From contig AZLU01000182.1 in the NCBI GenBank assembly GCA_002224055.1, forward strand, positions 20,687-84,686: a DNA stretch of 64,000 nucleotides, read 5' to 3'. The notes under the pieces are model-generated. The model saw only the letters and a program-made list of their open reading frames with translations. It searched no databases and was not told the DNA's origin. The DNA is from Pezizomycotina sp. ARF18 (lineage: Eukaryota > Ascomycota). Below, one piece after another: positions 36,641 to 48,130 of this stretch. How positions within the stretch are numbered: position 1 is the first letter of the stretch; each line of letters starts with the position of its first letter. Both the position numbers and the translations under genes were made by a program.

Positions 36641-37005
36641 CTAGCAGTAATCGTTGTTGTTGTGTCCGGCATCGTGGCAGTTCGCGCACATCTGGACGTA
36701 CTCGATACCTCCGTTGCTGCCTTGACAGATGAAGAGCATTCTGCTCGCCGCCGAATTGACCGTGTTTGTGCAAGGCGCTCTCGATATCATCCCAATAGTT
36801 GCCTGATCTTCGCGTCAGTTTATCCCTTCTGCGCGTCGGTAAAGCCTTAAGACTTTACGGAAAGATTTAAGGTCTGCTCATAACTTACCGATACCGAGGA
36901 GGGTGTGGCCGCAGTAGTAGAGTCCAGGAGTGCAGTTCCTAGCGGTAACACCACCAAGGAAAGAGAGGACGGAGACGGAGAAGGCCGAGAACGGAGAACT
37001 AGCAT
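36641..37005 (-). CDS. Small secreted six-cysteine protein
   Basis: From the ATG at 37005 (MLVLRS) a one-base frame change leads into a hydrophobic signal sequence AFSVSVLSFLGGVTA and the mature start RNCTPGLYYCGHTLLGIG. A 43-bp intron (36846-36888, GTAAGT to TTAAG) follows. The second exon switches frame three times and gives DDIESALHKHGQF, LFICQGSNGGIEYVQMC and ANCHDAGHNNNDYC before the stop at 36641-36643. Six cysteines (NCT, YCG, ICQ, MCA, NCH, YC-end) and the CxPGLxYCG start fit a group of small cysteine-rich secreted proteins common in plant-associated ascomycetes. They are presumed disulfide-bonded apoplastic proteins of unknown function. A TATA box lies about 140 bp upstream. Confidence 0.68.
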
Positions 37006-37141
37006 GTTCTATTTTAAAGATATCGAAGATTTTGGTATATTTCGTTTAGTTGGTAGTTGTGCTTTGATATTTATATTGGAATTGCTAGAAGGTTGAGCTG
37101 ATGATTTTAAAGGAAAAAAAGCCAGAGAGCTACGGATGAGG

Positions 37142-37149
37142 TTTATATA
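37142..37149 (-). promoter_or_regulatory. TATA box of the six-cysteine protein gene
   Basis: TATATAAA on the minus strand, about 138 bp upstream of the ATG at 37005. Confidence 0.5.
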
Positions 37150-37227
37150 GACTTCCTTGTGTTAGATATGCGGAACACATTCATCGTATATCTTGAGCTT
37201 GCGATGTTAAAGAGAATAATTTTTGGA

Positions 37228-37560
37228 CTATGCTGACAGGAAAAGCGAAGGTGCCGGGTAGGCCGTCGTAATCTTTCTCACGAATTTGCGAAATATCTCA
37301 CGATCAAGAGTATTCTGAACGGCATGGGGTCCTGTGTTCCGAACGGGTTGGATTTGCGGAATATTTACTACATGAACCGTTGTAAGTTTCGAAAAAGTAA
37401 TTATCTCAGGTTTATCCGCAAAGTCCCTGTCCAACACATAAACTAATTCATAACTATACGTGTTACACAATATCGCTTCTGGCAGTTCGATATTGGCGCT
37501 GGATTCTAACAGAATGTGGAATAGTAACTGATACAAGATCGAATAGAATAATGGAATCAC
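37228..37560 (-). CDS. Possible secreted protein, intact 110-codon ORF
   Basis: One uninterrupted frame in AT-rich DNA. It begins with a hydrophobic segment (MIPLFYSILYQLLFHILLES), then a polar mature part with PEAILCNTYSYELVYVLDRD and REIFRKFVRKI. The start is signal-peptide-like and the single cysteine is early in the mature part. No family is recognised and no TATA box is seen. It could be a chance ORF. Confidence 0.35.
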   Translation of the reverse strand: MIPLFYSILYQLLFHILLESSANIELPEAILCNTYSYELVYVLDRDFADKPEIITFSKLTTVHVVNIPQIQPVRNTGPHAVQNTLDREIFRKFVRKITTAYPAPSLFLSA

Positions 37561-37691
37561 ACGAGGGAACCCGGAAGATATTCAGAATTTCTTCTAGCTG
37601 AAGTAATAGCTAGAATTTTCGGTTCATATTTTTCTAAAAAAAACTGAGCTATAATTGCTCCGAATTCGTGAAAGGGAACAATTAATCATTC

Positions 37692-37722
<31 letters not shown>

Positions 37723-38262
37723 GGAAATATACAGATCAGTATTAGCGCTCATATTTCATCGCAATGGGAAAATGAAGTTGCTGGTAGTATCCCGCAGTAC
37801 AGGCTGCTTTTTGTATCGGTGACGTGATTCCTGAGGTCGGTCGAGTATTTACCTAAGGCTTAGTGAAATGTGTGCATGCGTAATAGTTAGCACGTATTTC
37901 AACTCCGGCCAGGAAGGTCGATATCTCGAATAAGCTTTTACGACGGGGGAACCGATTTTATTCACTCGGGTGAGAATGGACCAAGGTAATGATATTGGCT
38001 GGGGTTCGCAAATTTTCCCTGATGAGAACCTTGCCCCGCAATTTGCCTTACGGCGGCTTAACCCCAGACTGGGGTAAAATTGCGGTCTTTTTACTGGTCA
38101 TCGGGGCGTAGACTAAAAGCGGAATATTCGGCCTTCGATTTTTAGCAGAAAATTACAAAACAATTATTCAGTATAAAGTACTGATATGTATACAAAAAAA
38201 AATAGTATTTCGGAAGCATTTGCAGGGCTAATGATTTAAAGCATAAGCTACATGGGTCGCAG
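37561..38262. other. Intergenic
   Basis: No gene. A T27 run is at 37696-37722. Around 38005-38095 CCGCAATTTGCC and GGGTAAAATTGCGG form an imperfect inverted pair that could be a small element end. Confidence 0.35.
37696..37722. repeat. T27 homopolymer
   Basis: Uninterrupted run of 27 T. Confidence 0.95.
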
Positions 38263-38560
38263 CTACATGATTCCAATTATCCGTCCTATCGCGTAAATGA
38301 CCTCTCGCGATGCACGCGACGTTAAAGGTTGGCCCGCATGGTAGTATCCATTAATCGTGTCTCCTAGACCCTTCATCCTGGCACAGACCAAACACGGCCG
38401 CATTTGGGGGAGCGATGGAGACATTCCGTAGCGTCGTCATTGATCAGATAGTAATGGTTTGGGCAGTGGCAGTCCTTGATCGCGTACTTGTTTACCGTTT
38501 CGTCGATCGAAAGGAGCTTAGGGCCTCGTCGGAGCGCCTAATAACCCATTCCCGACACAT
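38263..38560 (-). CDS. Small cysteine-containing protein, 5' end not found
   Basis: Two minus-strand frames joined near 38395 read as a continuous protein. The pieces are LLSIDETVNKYAIKDCHCPN, YLINDDATECLHR, PKCGRVWSVPG, then MKGLGDTINGYYHAGQPLTS and SREVIYAIGRIIGIM, with the stop at 38263-38265. Four cysteines (CHC, TEC, KCG) are present. Upstream a T24 run interrupts and no ATG or signal peptide can be read, so the first exon is missing or lies beyond it. A TATATAAG box at 38765-38772 may belong to it. No family recognised. Confidence 0.45.
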
Positions 38561-38580
38561 TTTTGCGTATGTATCTTAGG

Positions 38581-38604
38581 TTTTTTTTTTTTTTTTTTTT
38601 TTTT
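38581..38604. repeat. T24 homopolymer
   Basis: Uninterrupted run of 24 T. Confidence 0.95.
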
Positions 38605-38764
38605 GGAACCTAATGCCTGATTTAAAATTAACGGCGAGAAATATTTCTTTGCGCTAATCTAGGGGTAATATAGGTTGCTGAAAGTACAAGATGGATAGCA
38701 GGGGCGTTATTCGGGGTTTACGGACAGCCTGATGGATAAAGGATGACTGGGGCTCCTTAAGGTC

Positions 38765-38772
38765 CTTATATA
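38765..38772 (-). promoter_or_regulatory. TATA-like box
   Basis: TATATAAG on the minus strand, about 205 bp upstream of the small cysteine-containing gene. Confidence 0.35.
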
Positions 38773-39539
38773 GGTATCGGGCTTGCGGGGAGTATCTAAT
38801 TAAGTACATGAATCATATATGAATCAACAATCCAATTTTTCACATCAATAATAACAAGCCAGCATGCAATTTCATTGGAGCGGTTTTCAACTCTTTCTTA
38901 CCGTTTCTCAGAAATCAATATGAAAGCAGATCCTGGATTTATCTGATTATATTTTTATTCCATGAACGTGTATAGATATAAACTGTATGAACCATTGAAG
39001 CCGAGCTCGCAACTACTTAGTAAAGTCTTGATTACATTATATAGCCCTCAAAGTAAAAATGGATGATAAATTAATTAGAATCCTTAGATTATACTCGTAA
39101 TCGAATAGTATTCAAGATTACCTTATACCAATAATTAAAACTCTAAAACCCTCTTTACATAATACAGCATAAGAGCCAGAACGATCACAAGTTGATTAAA
39201 TAATACAACGCATGTTCAATATAGTATACATATTTCATCATAGAATATAGTTCAAGCTTGCTATCACCAAATTATAATTATTCAAACCATACGTCAAAAC
39301 CGTCAATTCGCGAAGGATGGCATTTTGTCTAAGTTCGAAGTCTAGGTGGTCTTCGCATATGCCGTATAATCTAATCGATAGACATTTTCCATAGAGTTCT
39401 AGAATGCTCCCCCTTTTTGCAGGGTTCAAGGAAGGATAATTGATAGAAATCGAGGCAATGAATCACCTGAGATATCGCGGGCGCGGAATCCATTAGATTT
39501 TAGCCCGAATGCATTAATATAATCCTGCGGAACTTGGAG
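38773..39539. other. Intergenic, AT-rich
   Basis: Nothing recognised. Confidence 0.4.
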
Positions 39540-39547
39540 TATATAAG
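39540..39547 (+). promoter_or_regulatory. TATA box
   Basis: TATATAAG, about 85 bp upstream of the ATG at 39629, followed by a CT- and A-rich leader typical of fungal genes. Confidence 0.55.
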
Positions 39548-39628
39548 AGGGACCAATCAACCTCCAGTTTGGCAACATCTTTCTTTCAAGCTTGATCAAA
39601 TTATCTTAACAAATACAATAATCCAAAG

Positions 39629-39804
39629 ATGAAAGCCCTAACTCTAGCCTCGAGGCCTCACTCCTCTGCCTCGCCGTCGGGACACAGTCCGCCGCAGTTC
39701 CCTTAGCTAGCCGCACTACAGGAAAAGCATTCGGGGGTTCGAACTGCTTCAAAGTCTTGTTCTGTAATCTCGTTAGATTATTTGACTCTTTCCCGTGTTA
39801 CTAA
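39629..39804 (+). CDS. Small secreted protein start (possible first exon of duplicated gene X1)
   Basis: MKALTLAS, a one-base frame change near 39655, then ASLLCLAVGTQSAAVPLAS form a strong signal peptide with an AAVP cleavage region. GKAFGGSNCFKVLFCNLV and a stop at 39802-39804 follow. It is either a roughly 58-residue secreted peptide or the first exon of the block at 40095-40544, which lacks its own signal peptide. The join cannot be decided here. Confidence 0.5.
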
Positions 39805-40094
39805 TGGATTTAGCAAGGTTATCCAACATGGACTATATCTTATTCGCGGATGACGCGGCTCGTTCTAATGAATTTTACCGCTTGTTACAACAATCCCAAA
39901 ATAAATCACCTGAATTTTTGATTTTTATGAAACTGAAAAACATCGAAATTGTTTGATTTATTCTTTTTGGCAAGCCACTATCAGCAGGACGTGGACGCTT
40001 GAGCATGGAAACAAAATGAAGCGGTATGGGTGAATACAGGCAAAAGCAGCAGCAAGTTGGGTTCAGTAGTGGCAGCACTCAGCCATGCGATCAC

Positions 40095-40544
40095 CCAGCT
40101 AGAACGCAAGCTCTCATCGACAGAAACATATTGTCGAGAGGCTATGCTTCGGTAGTTTATAGTTCAATTATTTTACGCTTGAAGATGTGTTTCAAAAATA
40201 TTTTTTTTCGGATGTTAGAACAAGGCTGTATAATACTAACATACAATAGTTACAACCATCAGAAGAACTATAATAGATCCGGGTAAGTTTATATTATGTA
40301 ATCGATTAAATCGGTGTAAATTTTTTTTCCCTTAGCGTCTCTCCGTAAGACTTTATCCGAAGCAAAGAATGTTACGCCATTATTAGGCATGACTATTTCT
40401 CGGGGGCGAGATCCGATAGCTTTAAGATCAAACCATCACAGCTCGATTGCGGTTAGCTCGGTGCTTAGGATCAGGCACCGCTGTCAGGGCAACGCTGGCG
40501 CCCAATACCTATGTGTAACCGCAGCCCAAAACCAACGATTGTAA
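40095..40544 (+). CDS. Duplicated gene block X1 (candidate secreted protein, 3' exons)
   Basis: The first part reads RGYASVVYSSIILRLKMCFK, then LEQGCIILTYNSYNHQKNYN, and ends at a GTAAGT donor (40285). The intron closes at TTTCCCTTAG (about 40336). The second exon reads FIRSKECYAIIRHDYFSGAR and, after frame changes, AGAQYLCVTAAQNQRL with the stop at 40542-40544. The nucleotide sequence of both parts recurs at 42880-43238 (X2), including RLKMCF versus RLDTCF and similar last residues. The 3' flank is also similar (AACATAGCC-TTCGA). The family is not recognised; the layout is that of a small effector gene. Confidence 0.5.
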
Positions 40545-40929
40545 ATCGCCGCCATAATTATGCCCATACGTTAACATAGCCCTTCGAACGCGAGCAGAAA
40601 AACCTACTGACGTCTGTATCAGGAAATATTTACGGCAAAGCATGAAGCAGTGTACCTCCAACGTTTGAATTAGAATATAGGCCTATATAAGAGATCAAAG
40701 TAGAGAATCTAATATTGTTATTGAATCAATTGAAACAACTTTATTGGTTTCGAGAGGCCACTGGAACTTTACACTTCAAAAGTAAACAATGCAGGCTTGG
40801 TTGGGGAAGGGTTATGGCCATCGAGCCTTCTATGGCTAAAAAAACGCCACGAGACTAGTTTCTTGAATATTAGCCGTACTCTTTTACCTACGCGGGTACG
40901 TACTAGTCTATCGGTCTATTAGTAGCCTT

Positions 40930-40937
40930 TATATAAA
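40930..40937 (+). promoter_or_regulatory. TATA box of Y1
   Basis: TATATAAA, about 235 bp upstream of the ATG at 41171. Confidence 0.4.
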
Positions 40938-41170
40938 TTGCTCTAGAAAAGGTCTTCATTCTAACACCACTTATATACTAGTATTGTCCTCGTTTTCTTG
41001 ATAGAACCTCTCCTTAAATTCAACGCCGCTGGTTATTTTCTCGGTAAGGTCCTCTGTCCTGTTCAGCTTGCATACCAAGCAGTCATTAATTCTTATTAAA
41101 GTAGTCTTAAATCAGCTCGAGTACGACAATTCGCAAGAAATATTTCGTCGTTTTTAACTTCATATTAATC

Positions 41171-42149
41171 ATGAAAATAAACCTCTCGGCGCACGTCTAT
41201 CATTTGCTGCTAGCACTTATCATAGGGTTATCTTAGTGCTAATGCGCCCCGATCGGAGTGATAAGGGTAAAAATAAACGGCCTCAGCATCACAGACAAAT
41301 ATAGCAGTAACCAAGCCAGAGTTCACCGTTACAACTGCCAGGCTCTGATATAGATATCTGGTCGAGCCCTAATCCGCCCCAGCCCCGAACCCGAACTGAA
41401 TACTGCCGCACCCCCGCCCTCGAACCCGAACACGGCAGCACCTGCGGGCCCGGTAACTCCTCCGCGACAGGGTCAGCCGCCGAGTGCATCGCCTCCGGAC
41501 TCCGACGGTGAAAAAAGGAACTGGCTTAACTTCGCCGGAGCAAGCGAGGAAAGGAGCGACTGGACAGGGGCAAAATCTACAGCTGGTGCTGCAGCTAGCG
41601 GCCCGCAGCTTCTACAGAAGGACCAGCAACGCAGAGTAGGATGGTCCACCTCCCCCAAGTCCGAGGAGGAAAAGTCCAAAGGGAGGATTTCGGGTCTTCC
41701 CGCAATGCCAAGAAGCCAAAGCCACAGTCCTCCAGCGGTGCTGCTAATGTCTCGCCCACCTCCGGCGCTGGTAAGCAGAGCAAGAGTTCGGAGGTAAATC
41801 ATCGAAGTTCAGCTTTCCTTGGCGAGGTGGGAAGCAGCAAAGTCGCGCCCTCCGCTGCCAGACAGTGTCCAGGGCACCGGTCCTCAGCTACTCAGTCGAT
41901 CCAACCGGACCCTCTTCGGGCGCTAGTGAAGAAGCACCGCCACCGTTACCTCCTAGGCCGCACGCACAATCGCACGGTAGCACTAGTGATCTCGCGATTA
42001 CGCCCGCTCCTGGCAACGTGCAAACCTATCGCCTGAGAACTGGTCCCACCACACGGAAACCAGGTTTTCAGTTTCCCAGTGATCCTTGGTCGACGGTTTC
42101 CGGAATGATGCGACAATTTGGACAGCAGGGCCGAGGCATGGTGGCCTAG
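41171..42149 (+). pseudogene. Proline/serine-rich secreted protein Y1, decayed copy
   Basis: The start MKINLSAHVYHLLLALIIGLS matches the signal peptide of Y2 at 51080 (MKLWLSAPLFHLLLAVILGI) in position and residues, but is followed at once by in-frame stops. Further on, blocks align with Y2 across frames: PNPN repeats near 41380, PVTPP, LNFAGAS, QLLQKDQ, SSSGAANVSPTSGAGKQSK near 41730-41790, and VDPTGPSSGASEE with DLAITPAPGNVQ and KPGFQFPSDP, ending at the stop 42147-42149. The gene is about as long as Y2. It is a diverged paralogue; whether its stops are real or assembly errors is open. Confidence 0.6.
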
Positions 42150-42565
42150 CCCTCCGGACTTGGCTGAAATTAAGCCAGGCTCAATCCCAAGGACATCGGA
42201 AGCACCAGGAGGCGTCCGCAATCGAGGTAACTAAGGCTTCAACGCAAGACTCCCTGGAACTTTACTCAGCCCGAGAACATACACGACCATGCAATGCCGA
42301 AGAAGCTTTCCGAGATAAGAGTATGGAAAGAAAGAATGGACAAATATTAGGTAGGGAGAACACCTGTAGCCATAATATTGAACCTCTTCAGTTATTCCTT
42401 TTTCTCGTTTTTCTGGTATTCATATACTACGTCTATGTATTCATATATTATAGAAATCTCTGTTCCCGCCTTACTGTGATCTTTTTGTATCATAAATCCT
42501 ATTCGATATTTTCCCATTACTTTTTGTTATGGTTATTGTTTTCTAGTATTGCGTTTCCTTTTTTC

Positions 42566-42591
42566 TTTTTTTTTTTTTTTTTTTTTTTTTT
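42566..42591. repeat. T26 homopolymer
   Basis: Uninterrupted run of 26 T in the 3' flank of Y1. Confidence 0.95.
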
Positions 42592-42879
42592 GGTACATGC
42601 CGCAAGCGCTACCTATTCATGAACTTCATTTTATTCTGATTACCCCACCGATCGATTTAAATGGTAACGCCCAAGTAACTTTTCAATTTATTGAAACACT
42701 AGTTCCGTGATGTTAAATAACTTATTTACGGGAAAACTTCCAGATTATCGGGCTTGCTAGGACAATCCTATCCAAATTCTAATAACAAGCTATATTCCAG
42801 TTCTCGATCAAGATCCGAGGCAAAATTAGGAGAAGCAATACGGATATATATATACAGGGCTTTTGTCTTTGTAATAGCG

Positions 42880-43238
42880 GACTCAGCCAACATCAACAGC
42901 TCGGTACGAGTACGTAAACGCCTTGATACGTGTTTCGGAACGGAGAGAAAGGTCTGTATGATACCATGCAGTTATAGCATTCTGAAGAAATATGATGTAC
43001 ATGTATATGCGTGATATTCCACCTTGTTTTCTCGGGCGTCTCGCCTCAGACTTTATCGAATCTAAGAAATCTTGCGCCATTGTCATGCGCACAATTTTCA
43101 GCGGGGTAGATTCAAAGATCCAGGGATCAGAGCTCATTTATGATAGCTCGGGTCGAGCATTTCCAGCTAACGCTAGTTTCTTTCAGGGACCCTGTTAGCG
43201 CCAAGTATATGTATAGCCTGACAACAACAACCAAATAA
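42880..43238 (+). pseudogene. Duplicated gene block X2, decayed copy
   Basis: Nucleotide-level relative of X1: ACGCCTTGATACGTGTTTC near 42918 against ACGCTTGAAGATGTGTTTC near 40171. In the second exon the shared run GACTTTATC-GA near 43051 is followed by DFIESKKSCAIVMRTIFSGV, aligned with X1 FIRSKECYAIIRHDYFSG. The last residues KYMYSLTTTTK and the stop at 43236-43238 align with X1 AQYLCVTAAQNQRL. No signal peptide is found upstream and no intact frame spans the block. Confidence 0.5.
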
Positions 43239-43610
43239 CCGCTATCTCTATAGTAAACCGTCGACATAAATTACATCTGCTACACGCGAACATAGCCTTC
43301 GAGGCTCATTTGCTAAAAAGGATTTAAGTTTCGAAAGACCGTACGATTTCAAAAGATATCAATTTAGCCTTTAGCTCTCATTATATTTATTACCACTGCA
43401 TCCGACTTTAACTATAGCCTTAATAGAAAGGTTTCATTGAAATAAAATATCTTGTAAACTATAGGTCGAAACGCCTTGATATTATCAACTACACAATATG
43501 TACTTCTTGCTTTGATAAACAATCAACGGATAAACATATTCCTTCGCATATTAACTAAAAGTTCTTGCTTTAAAAATGCTTTTTTAGGATCTATCTAGGC
43601 ATTACATTTG
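43239..43610. other. 3' flank of X2
   Basis: Similar to the 3' flank of X1 at first (ACATAGCCTTCGA), then AT-rich with no gene. It would be continuous with the Y2 promoter if the copia element were removed. Confidence 0.5.
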
Positions 43611-43615
43611 GTATT
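43611..43615. repeat. Left target-site duplication
   Basis: GTATT, repeated exactly at 50786-50790 on the other side of the element. Confidence 0.9.
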
Positions 43616-43735
43616 TGTTGGAACACCGTGAAGAGGATCGATCCTTAAGTTAATTAATAGACATAATAGGAGAAAAGCTCCCCTATTTATATATAATAAG
43701 ATATATATATAATATATGGTAATAGTATTCCTATA
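43616..43735 (-). repeat. Left LTR (3' LTR of the element)
   Basis: 120 bp, starting TGTTGGAA and ending TTCCTATA. It aligns end to end with the right LTR; the differences are mainly C-to-T or G-to-A, and it is the more mutated copy. A purine-rich stretch on the minus strand (GAGTAGAAG, 43736-43744) borders it and may be the polypurine tract. Confidence 0.92.
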
Positions 43736-45429
43736 CTTCTACTCGAGCGTAGTATTACTAATACTATAATTATAAGCGCGTATCGATAAAAAAAACGCGT
43801 TTATCGACGCGTATACGCGGTAAATAGAATAAAGAAATATAAATTATCGATAATTTTAAAAATATATAGTAATAGCTTAGAAAATAGTAAATAAAAAACT
43901 ATCGATACTAATAATAATTATAGTATAAGAAAAGGTCTTCTATATACTTAAAGCTTCGTTCTCTCCTTTCCCTTAATTATATCTTTCTTCCTATAAGTCT
44001 TCTAGTTATCGATATCTATAGTCGATAATTTCTAAATAACTATATATATCTCGTTTATATACTTTTACGATTATATATATCGATACCTTCTAAAAAGTCT
44101 AATAAACGTCCGCGAAGGCTTCTAAGCGCCCTACTAAGCGTTCTAAAAAAAGTTTATTAAATAATAAAAGAGGATCGGTATATAGTAATAATAAGTAGAA
44201 TACTAAGTATCGTAAAACTAGGTTATATTTTTATAATCCCGCGTTTATACCTAATAAGTATTTTATTATAATAAAGACGATAATTTAAATCCTTATATAT
44301 TATATAAGAATATTATCGATCGTCTATACGTAGTTAATATTATAATTAAAGTACTAAGTAGTCTTAGTATAAGTAAATAGCTATTAACGTTTATTATTTT
44401 CTTATCGTATCTAGTTTTAATATATTAATCTTATTTTTATACTAGGACTAATACGTATACGTAGTTTATCGGCTACTACGCTTTCCGTTTATATAACTAT
44501 TACTAAAATAAAGAGGGCCTTTAAACGATACCGTTATATTTCGTATTATATATACGTACCGATCTAGTAAACGATATACTATTAATAAGTATAGAAATTA
44601 TATATTTAATAATTAAAATTATAAAAAAGATAAGTTTTTATTTATTCGCGCGCTAAATCTCGCGTATACTTATCGAGGTAATAAGCCTATAAAAATAGAG
44701 ACGGTTAAAAATATAATAAACGTCGATAAGAGTTTAGACGAAGATTCTAAGGTTAAGTACTTAGATTTTAAACCGCTAAATAATAACGGTAATAATAAAG
44801 AAATAGTCTCGATCTAGATCTAAATATTAATATAGTCCCTTCCTATTTAAGTCGCTTAATTAAATTATTATTAATAATATAATTAATATAAGTTATCGAT
44901 ACTATACGGTAGTTCTTAATTCTAGTAATTTAGTCCTTTTTAATATTTATTACTTTTTATATAATTATTCGCGTATATCGATCTATCTTTTTCTTCTTTT
45001 ACTAATACGTATCTTTAGGTATAATATATACTTAGATATTTATAGTCTTTATCGCTTATAATCGTACGCCTATCTTAATTAGAGCCTATTTTTATCGTTT
45101 TTACCTATCTACTTATATTAAGTTACTTTTTAATCGTTTATTATTATCGATTATTATTATCGTTATCGTTATATCTTTATTCGTATATATTTTATTACTA
45201 TCGCTACCGCTATTTTATATATTAATAATCGATTAAATAATCTTATTAAAATCTATATATAAAAACCCTATAAGAAAGTATACTAGTAGAAAAAAGAATA
45301 TTATTATTAAATACTAGCGATAATTATTTCTAACTTAGTTTATAGATAATTAAATTAAGGTAACGGTAATATTTAGTAAAAAATATCGACGATTTCTCTT
45401 TTAAGGCGACGTATATAATTAATAATAGC

Positions 45430-45760
45430 TTTTAATTAATAAAAAGCGAATAAAAAAAATTTTATATCGATTATACTTAGCTCGATTATAATTTTTTATC
45501 GTACCGGTTAGTATAATAGCGGCTATATTATTAATATATAATATTAATTAAAATAGGTAATGGTTAACGCGCTAATTAGCGTATAGAAAAAAATAACTTT
45601 CTTTATATTCTTCTACGGCGATATATTTAAATTCTATCGTTAATATTATATAATCGACTATTATTTTAAGCGCTAGCTTAATAGACTACCGATTTTACTT
45701 ATTAGTCTTTAAAGTATAAAATAGTATATTTTTACTAATTTATATATCGCTAAGTCTATA
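45430..45760 (-). pseudogene. RNase H remnant of the copia element
   Basis: The minus-strand frame near 45600-45650 keeps the spacing of the copia RNase H block around the E of 'T-x-AEY-x-A'. Near 45450-45520 the later block before the conserved H is readable. Stops are RIP-type. Confidence 0.6.
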
Positions 45761-46129
45761 GTAAGGTTTATATCGCTATAACCGTTAAGGTTCTTAATTA
45801 TTAAGTAGTAGCGATAATACCTAGGCGAGGTATATCTAATAGGTAACGTAAACGGTCTTTAATATAAAAGCGTATATAGTTATTAATAAGATAATAATTT
45901 TAAAAGACGTATTATAGCGTACGCGATATTTAGTTATATAGCTATTAAAACTATAAAATACGTCTAATAGCTAATAGAACTAGAGACTACTTTTTATATC
46001 TATACTTTATTATCGTTAGTAGTAAACGGCGTACCTATTTATTAATATTAATATAAGACTAATATACTTATATTAAATCGTCTAAGAGTAGCGAGTATAG
46101 CGTTTAATTAATATAATATAATTATTCAC

Positions 46130-46760
46130 TTTTATTAATAACGTTAATTTATATATCTAAAATTACTATACTTTACTAGATTTTTTATACGGTATTTTAT
46201 TACTAAAAGCTTTTTTACTTTTTAAATAACTAACTATTATTTAGCTATAATAAATAGGTCGTCTATAATAATAATATATAGTAGATATCGTTAATAGCTA
46301 TTAATTAAATATATAAATCTTTATTTAGATCTAATTATTTAAGCCTACGGTAATTAATATACTATATATTTTATCGTTCTATACTTTTAGTACCTACTTA
46401 AGACTATATAGGGCCTTATAAAGACGCTATATACTTTTACTATTCTTATATTACCGACGACGCGTTTTAATAGTATTTAAAAGAATATTACTAATTATAG
46501 GTATTAGTAGTAGTAGTAAATTTCTATATAAATTTTTTAATCTTTAAGTGTTAGCGTATATAAAAAGGCTATTATTATATCTAATTATTAAGTTCTATAT
46601 TATCCGGCTACTATTAATAATAATATATAAAGGTAACTAGCTTAGCGACGAGGGTATAGGTCTTAAAATCTATATTTTTTTATAAGTCTTTACGTATAAC
46701 TAACTATACTTTATATTAAAAGCTTATATTAGTTACGCCTAGTTTAATTATATATACCTA
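46130..46760 (-). pseudogene. Reverse-transcriptase remnant of the copia element
   Basis: Copia RT blocks appear in order on the minus strand: the 'D-F-x-x-T-Y-T-L-V-A-K-L' segment near 46640-46680, then the catalytic double aspartate codons at 46258-46263 followed by LFIIAK. The preceding tyrosine/valine and many other positions are changed or are stops, as expected from RIP. Confidence 0.78.
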
Positions 46761-47729
46761 TTTATATTTTAACGTTATTATATATACCGGAGGCTTTAAA
46801 TACTATAATAACTATTATCTTAAATTAATTATAATTTATTAATTATTATTAAAAACTATCGATTAGTATCGTCTCAACTTATCGCTTCTTTTAACGACTA
46901 AAGTTCTATAGCGGTTATAACTATTATAATATATATAGCCTATTTATAAATAGTTTAATTAATTAACGACTATATATAACGTTATCTAAATTAACTAGTA
47001 ACGTTTATCGATAACTTCGTTAAACCTATTATTTAAGTAAGACGCGACTTCTACTAACTAATTAGATTTTATCGATAGATAGATTATAGCTCTCTCTATT
47101 AATAGCGAGAGTCTTTATACCGCTACGACCGTTTAGACGTATAGATTTTTACTTTTTATTAATAGTAGTAGACGTTAAAGATAAAATAAAATTTATCTAC
47201 TATTATTTACTACTTAGTATTTTATATTTTATTTATTAGAACTTATAGCTAATTACTACTTTTTAATAATCTAGTACCCGAGACTTTATTAGTAATTTAT
47301 ATCGATAATATTTAATTCTAATTAATAGTAATCATTAATATCCTATAAAATCTAATATAGAGTCGCTTATCTAGTATAGCTATATTAGAAAATAATCATT
47401 TATTAAATCTTATATCGCTAAAAATAATAAATTCTCGTCTATTATATAGTTTATATAATAATATTAATCATTTAATATAACTAATTATAATCGCTATATA
47501 TACTTAATTACTAATTTTTTATCATATCGGCGTTCCTTTAAATAGATAAAAGTATATCTTATAACTAAAAAGTTTTAGATATATAATCGTTAGCTATAAT
47601 AGTAAGAGTAATTATATAGGGATTTATAATTATCGTTATCTTTTATTAGTAATTAATTTTAAATATATACCGCTATTTTAATAGCTTTATTCTAAAAATC
47701 TAGCCTAAGGTTAGACTATATAAGTATTA

Positions 47730-48130
47730 CTATTATTATTTATATAACGTCTTATCTATTTACTTAACGATACCGTTTAACGATATAATATAACGGACTC
47801 GGTTCCTATTATATATTATTATTAATTAATAATTTTTAAAATTCTTTATTAACGTATTCTCCGCGTTTATTATCTACGTAGATTATTAAATCTTTTATCG
47901 TCGACTTTATTCGTTTATAATATCGTTATCTTTATAATAAACTTTAAAGTAAGTCTTTAATCTTAGTTTTTAGTCATATAGTATTTACTTTATACTATTA
48001 AGTATAGTTATTAATAAAGATAACGAAGTATTAAGCGCCTTTATTAATTATTAAAGAATTAATTAGACTATAAATATTAGAGTAAATAAGTTCTAACGGA
48101 AATAGCGCTTATTTTTATAATTATTTTTAT
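47730..48130 (-). pseudogene. Integrase remnant of the copia element
   Basis: Minus strand. The second catalytic aspartate region reads YVDN, two residues, GEYVNKEF (47838-47880), followed by EPSPLY and, one frame over, NGIVK and DKTLY (about 47740-47790). This matches the copia integrase core. The block around the first aspartate lies near 48065-48091 with the residue altered. Confidence 0.75.

Noticed and set aside
40095-43238. X1 and X2 as RNase-like (RALPH-type) effectors of powdery mildews
   Set aside because: The two-exon layout and a YxC-like start are suggestive, but the diagnostic YPH and later cysteine blocks are not seen, and powdery mildews generally lack RIP, which is strong here.
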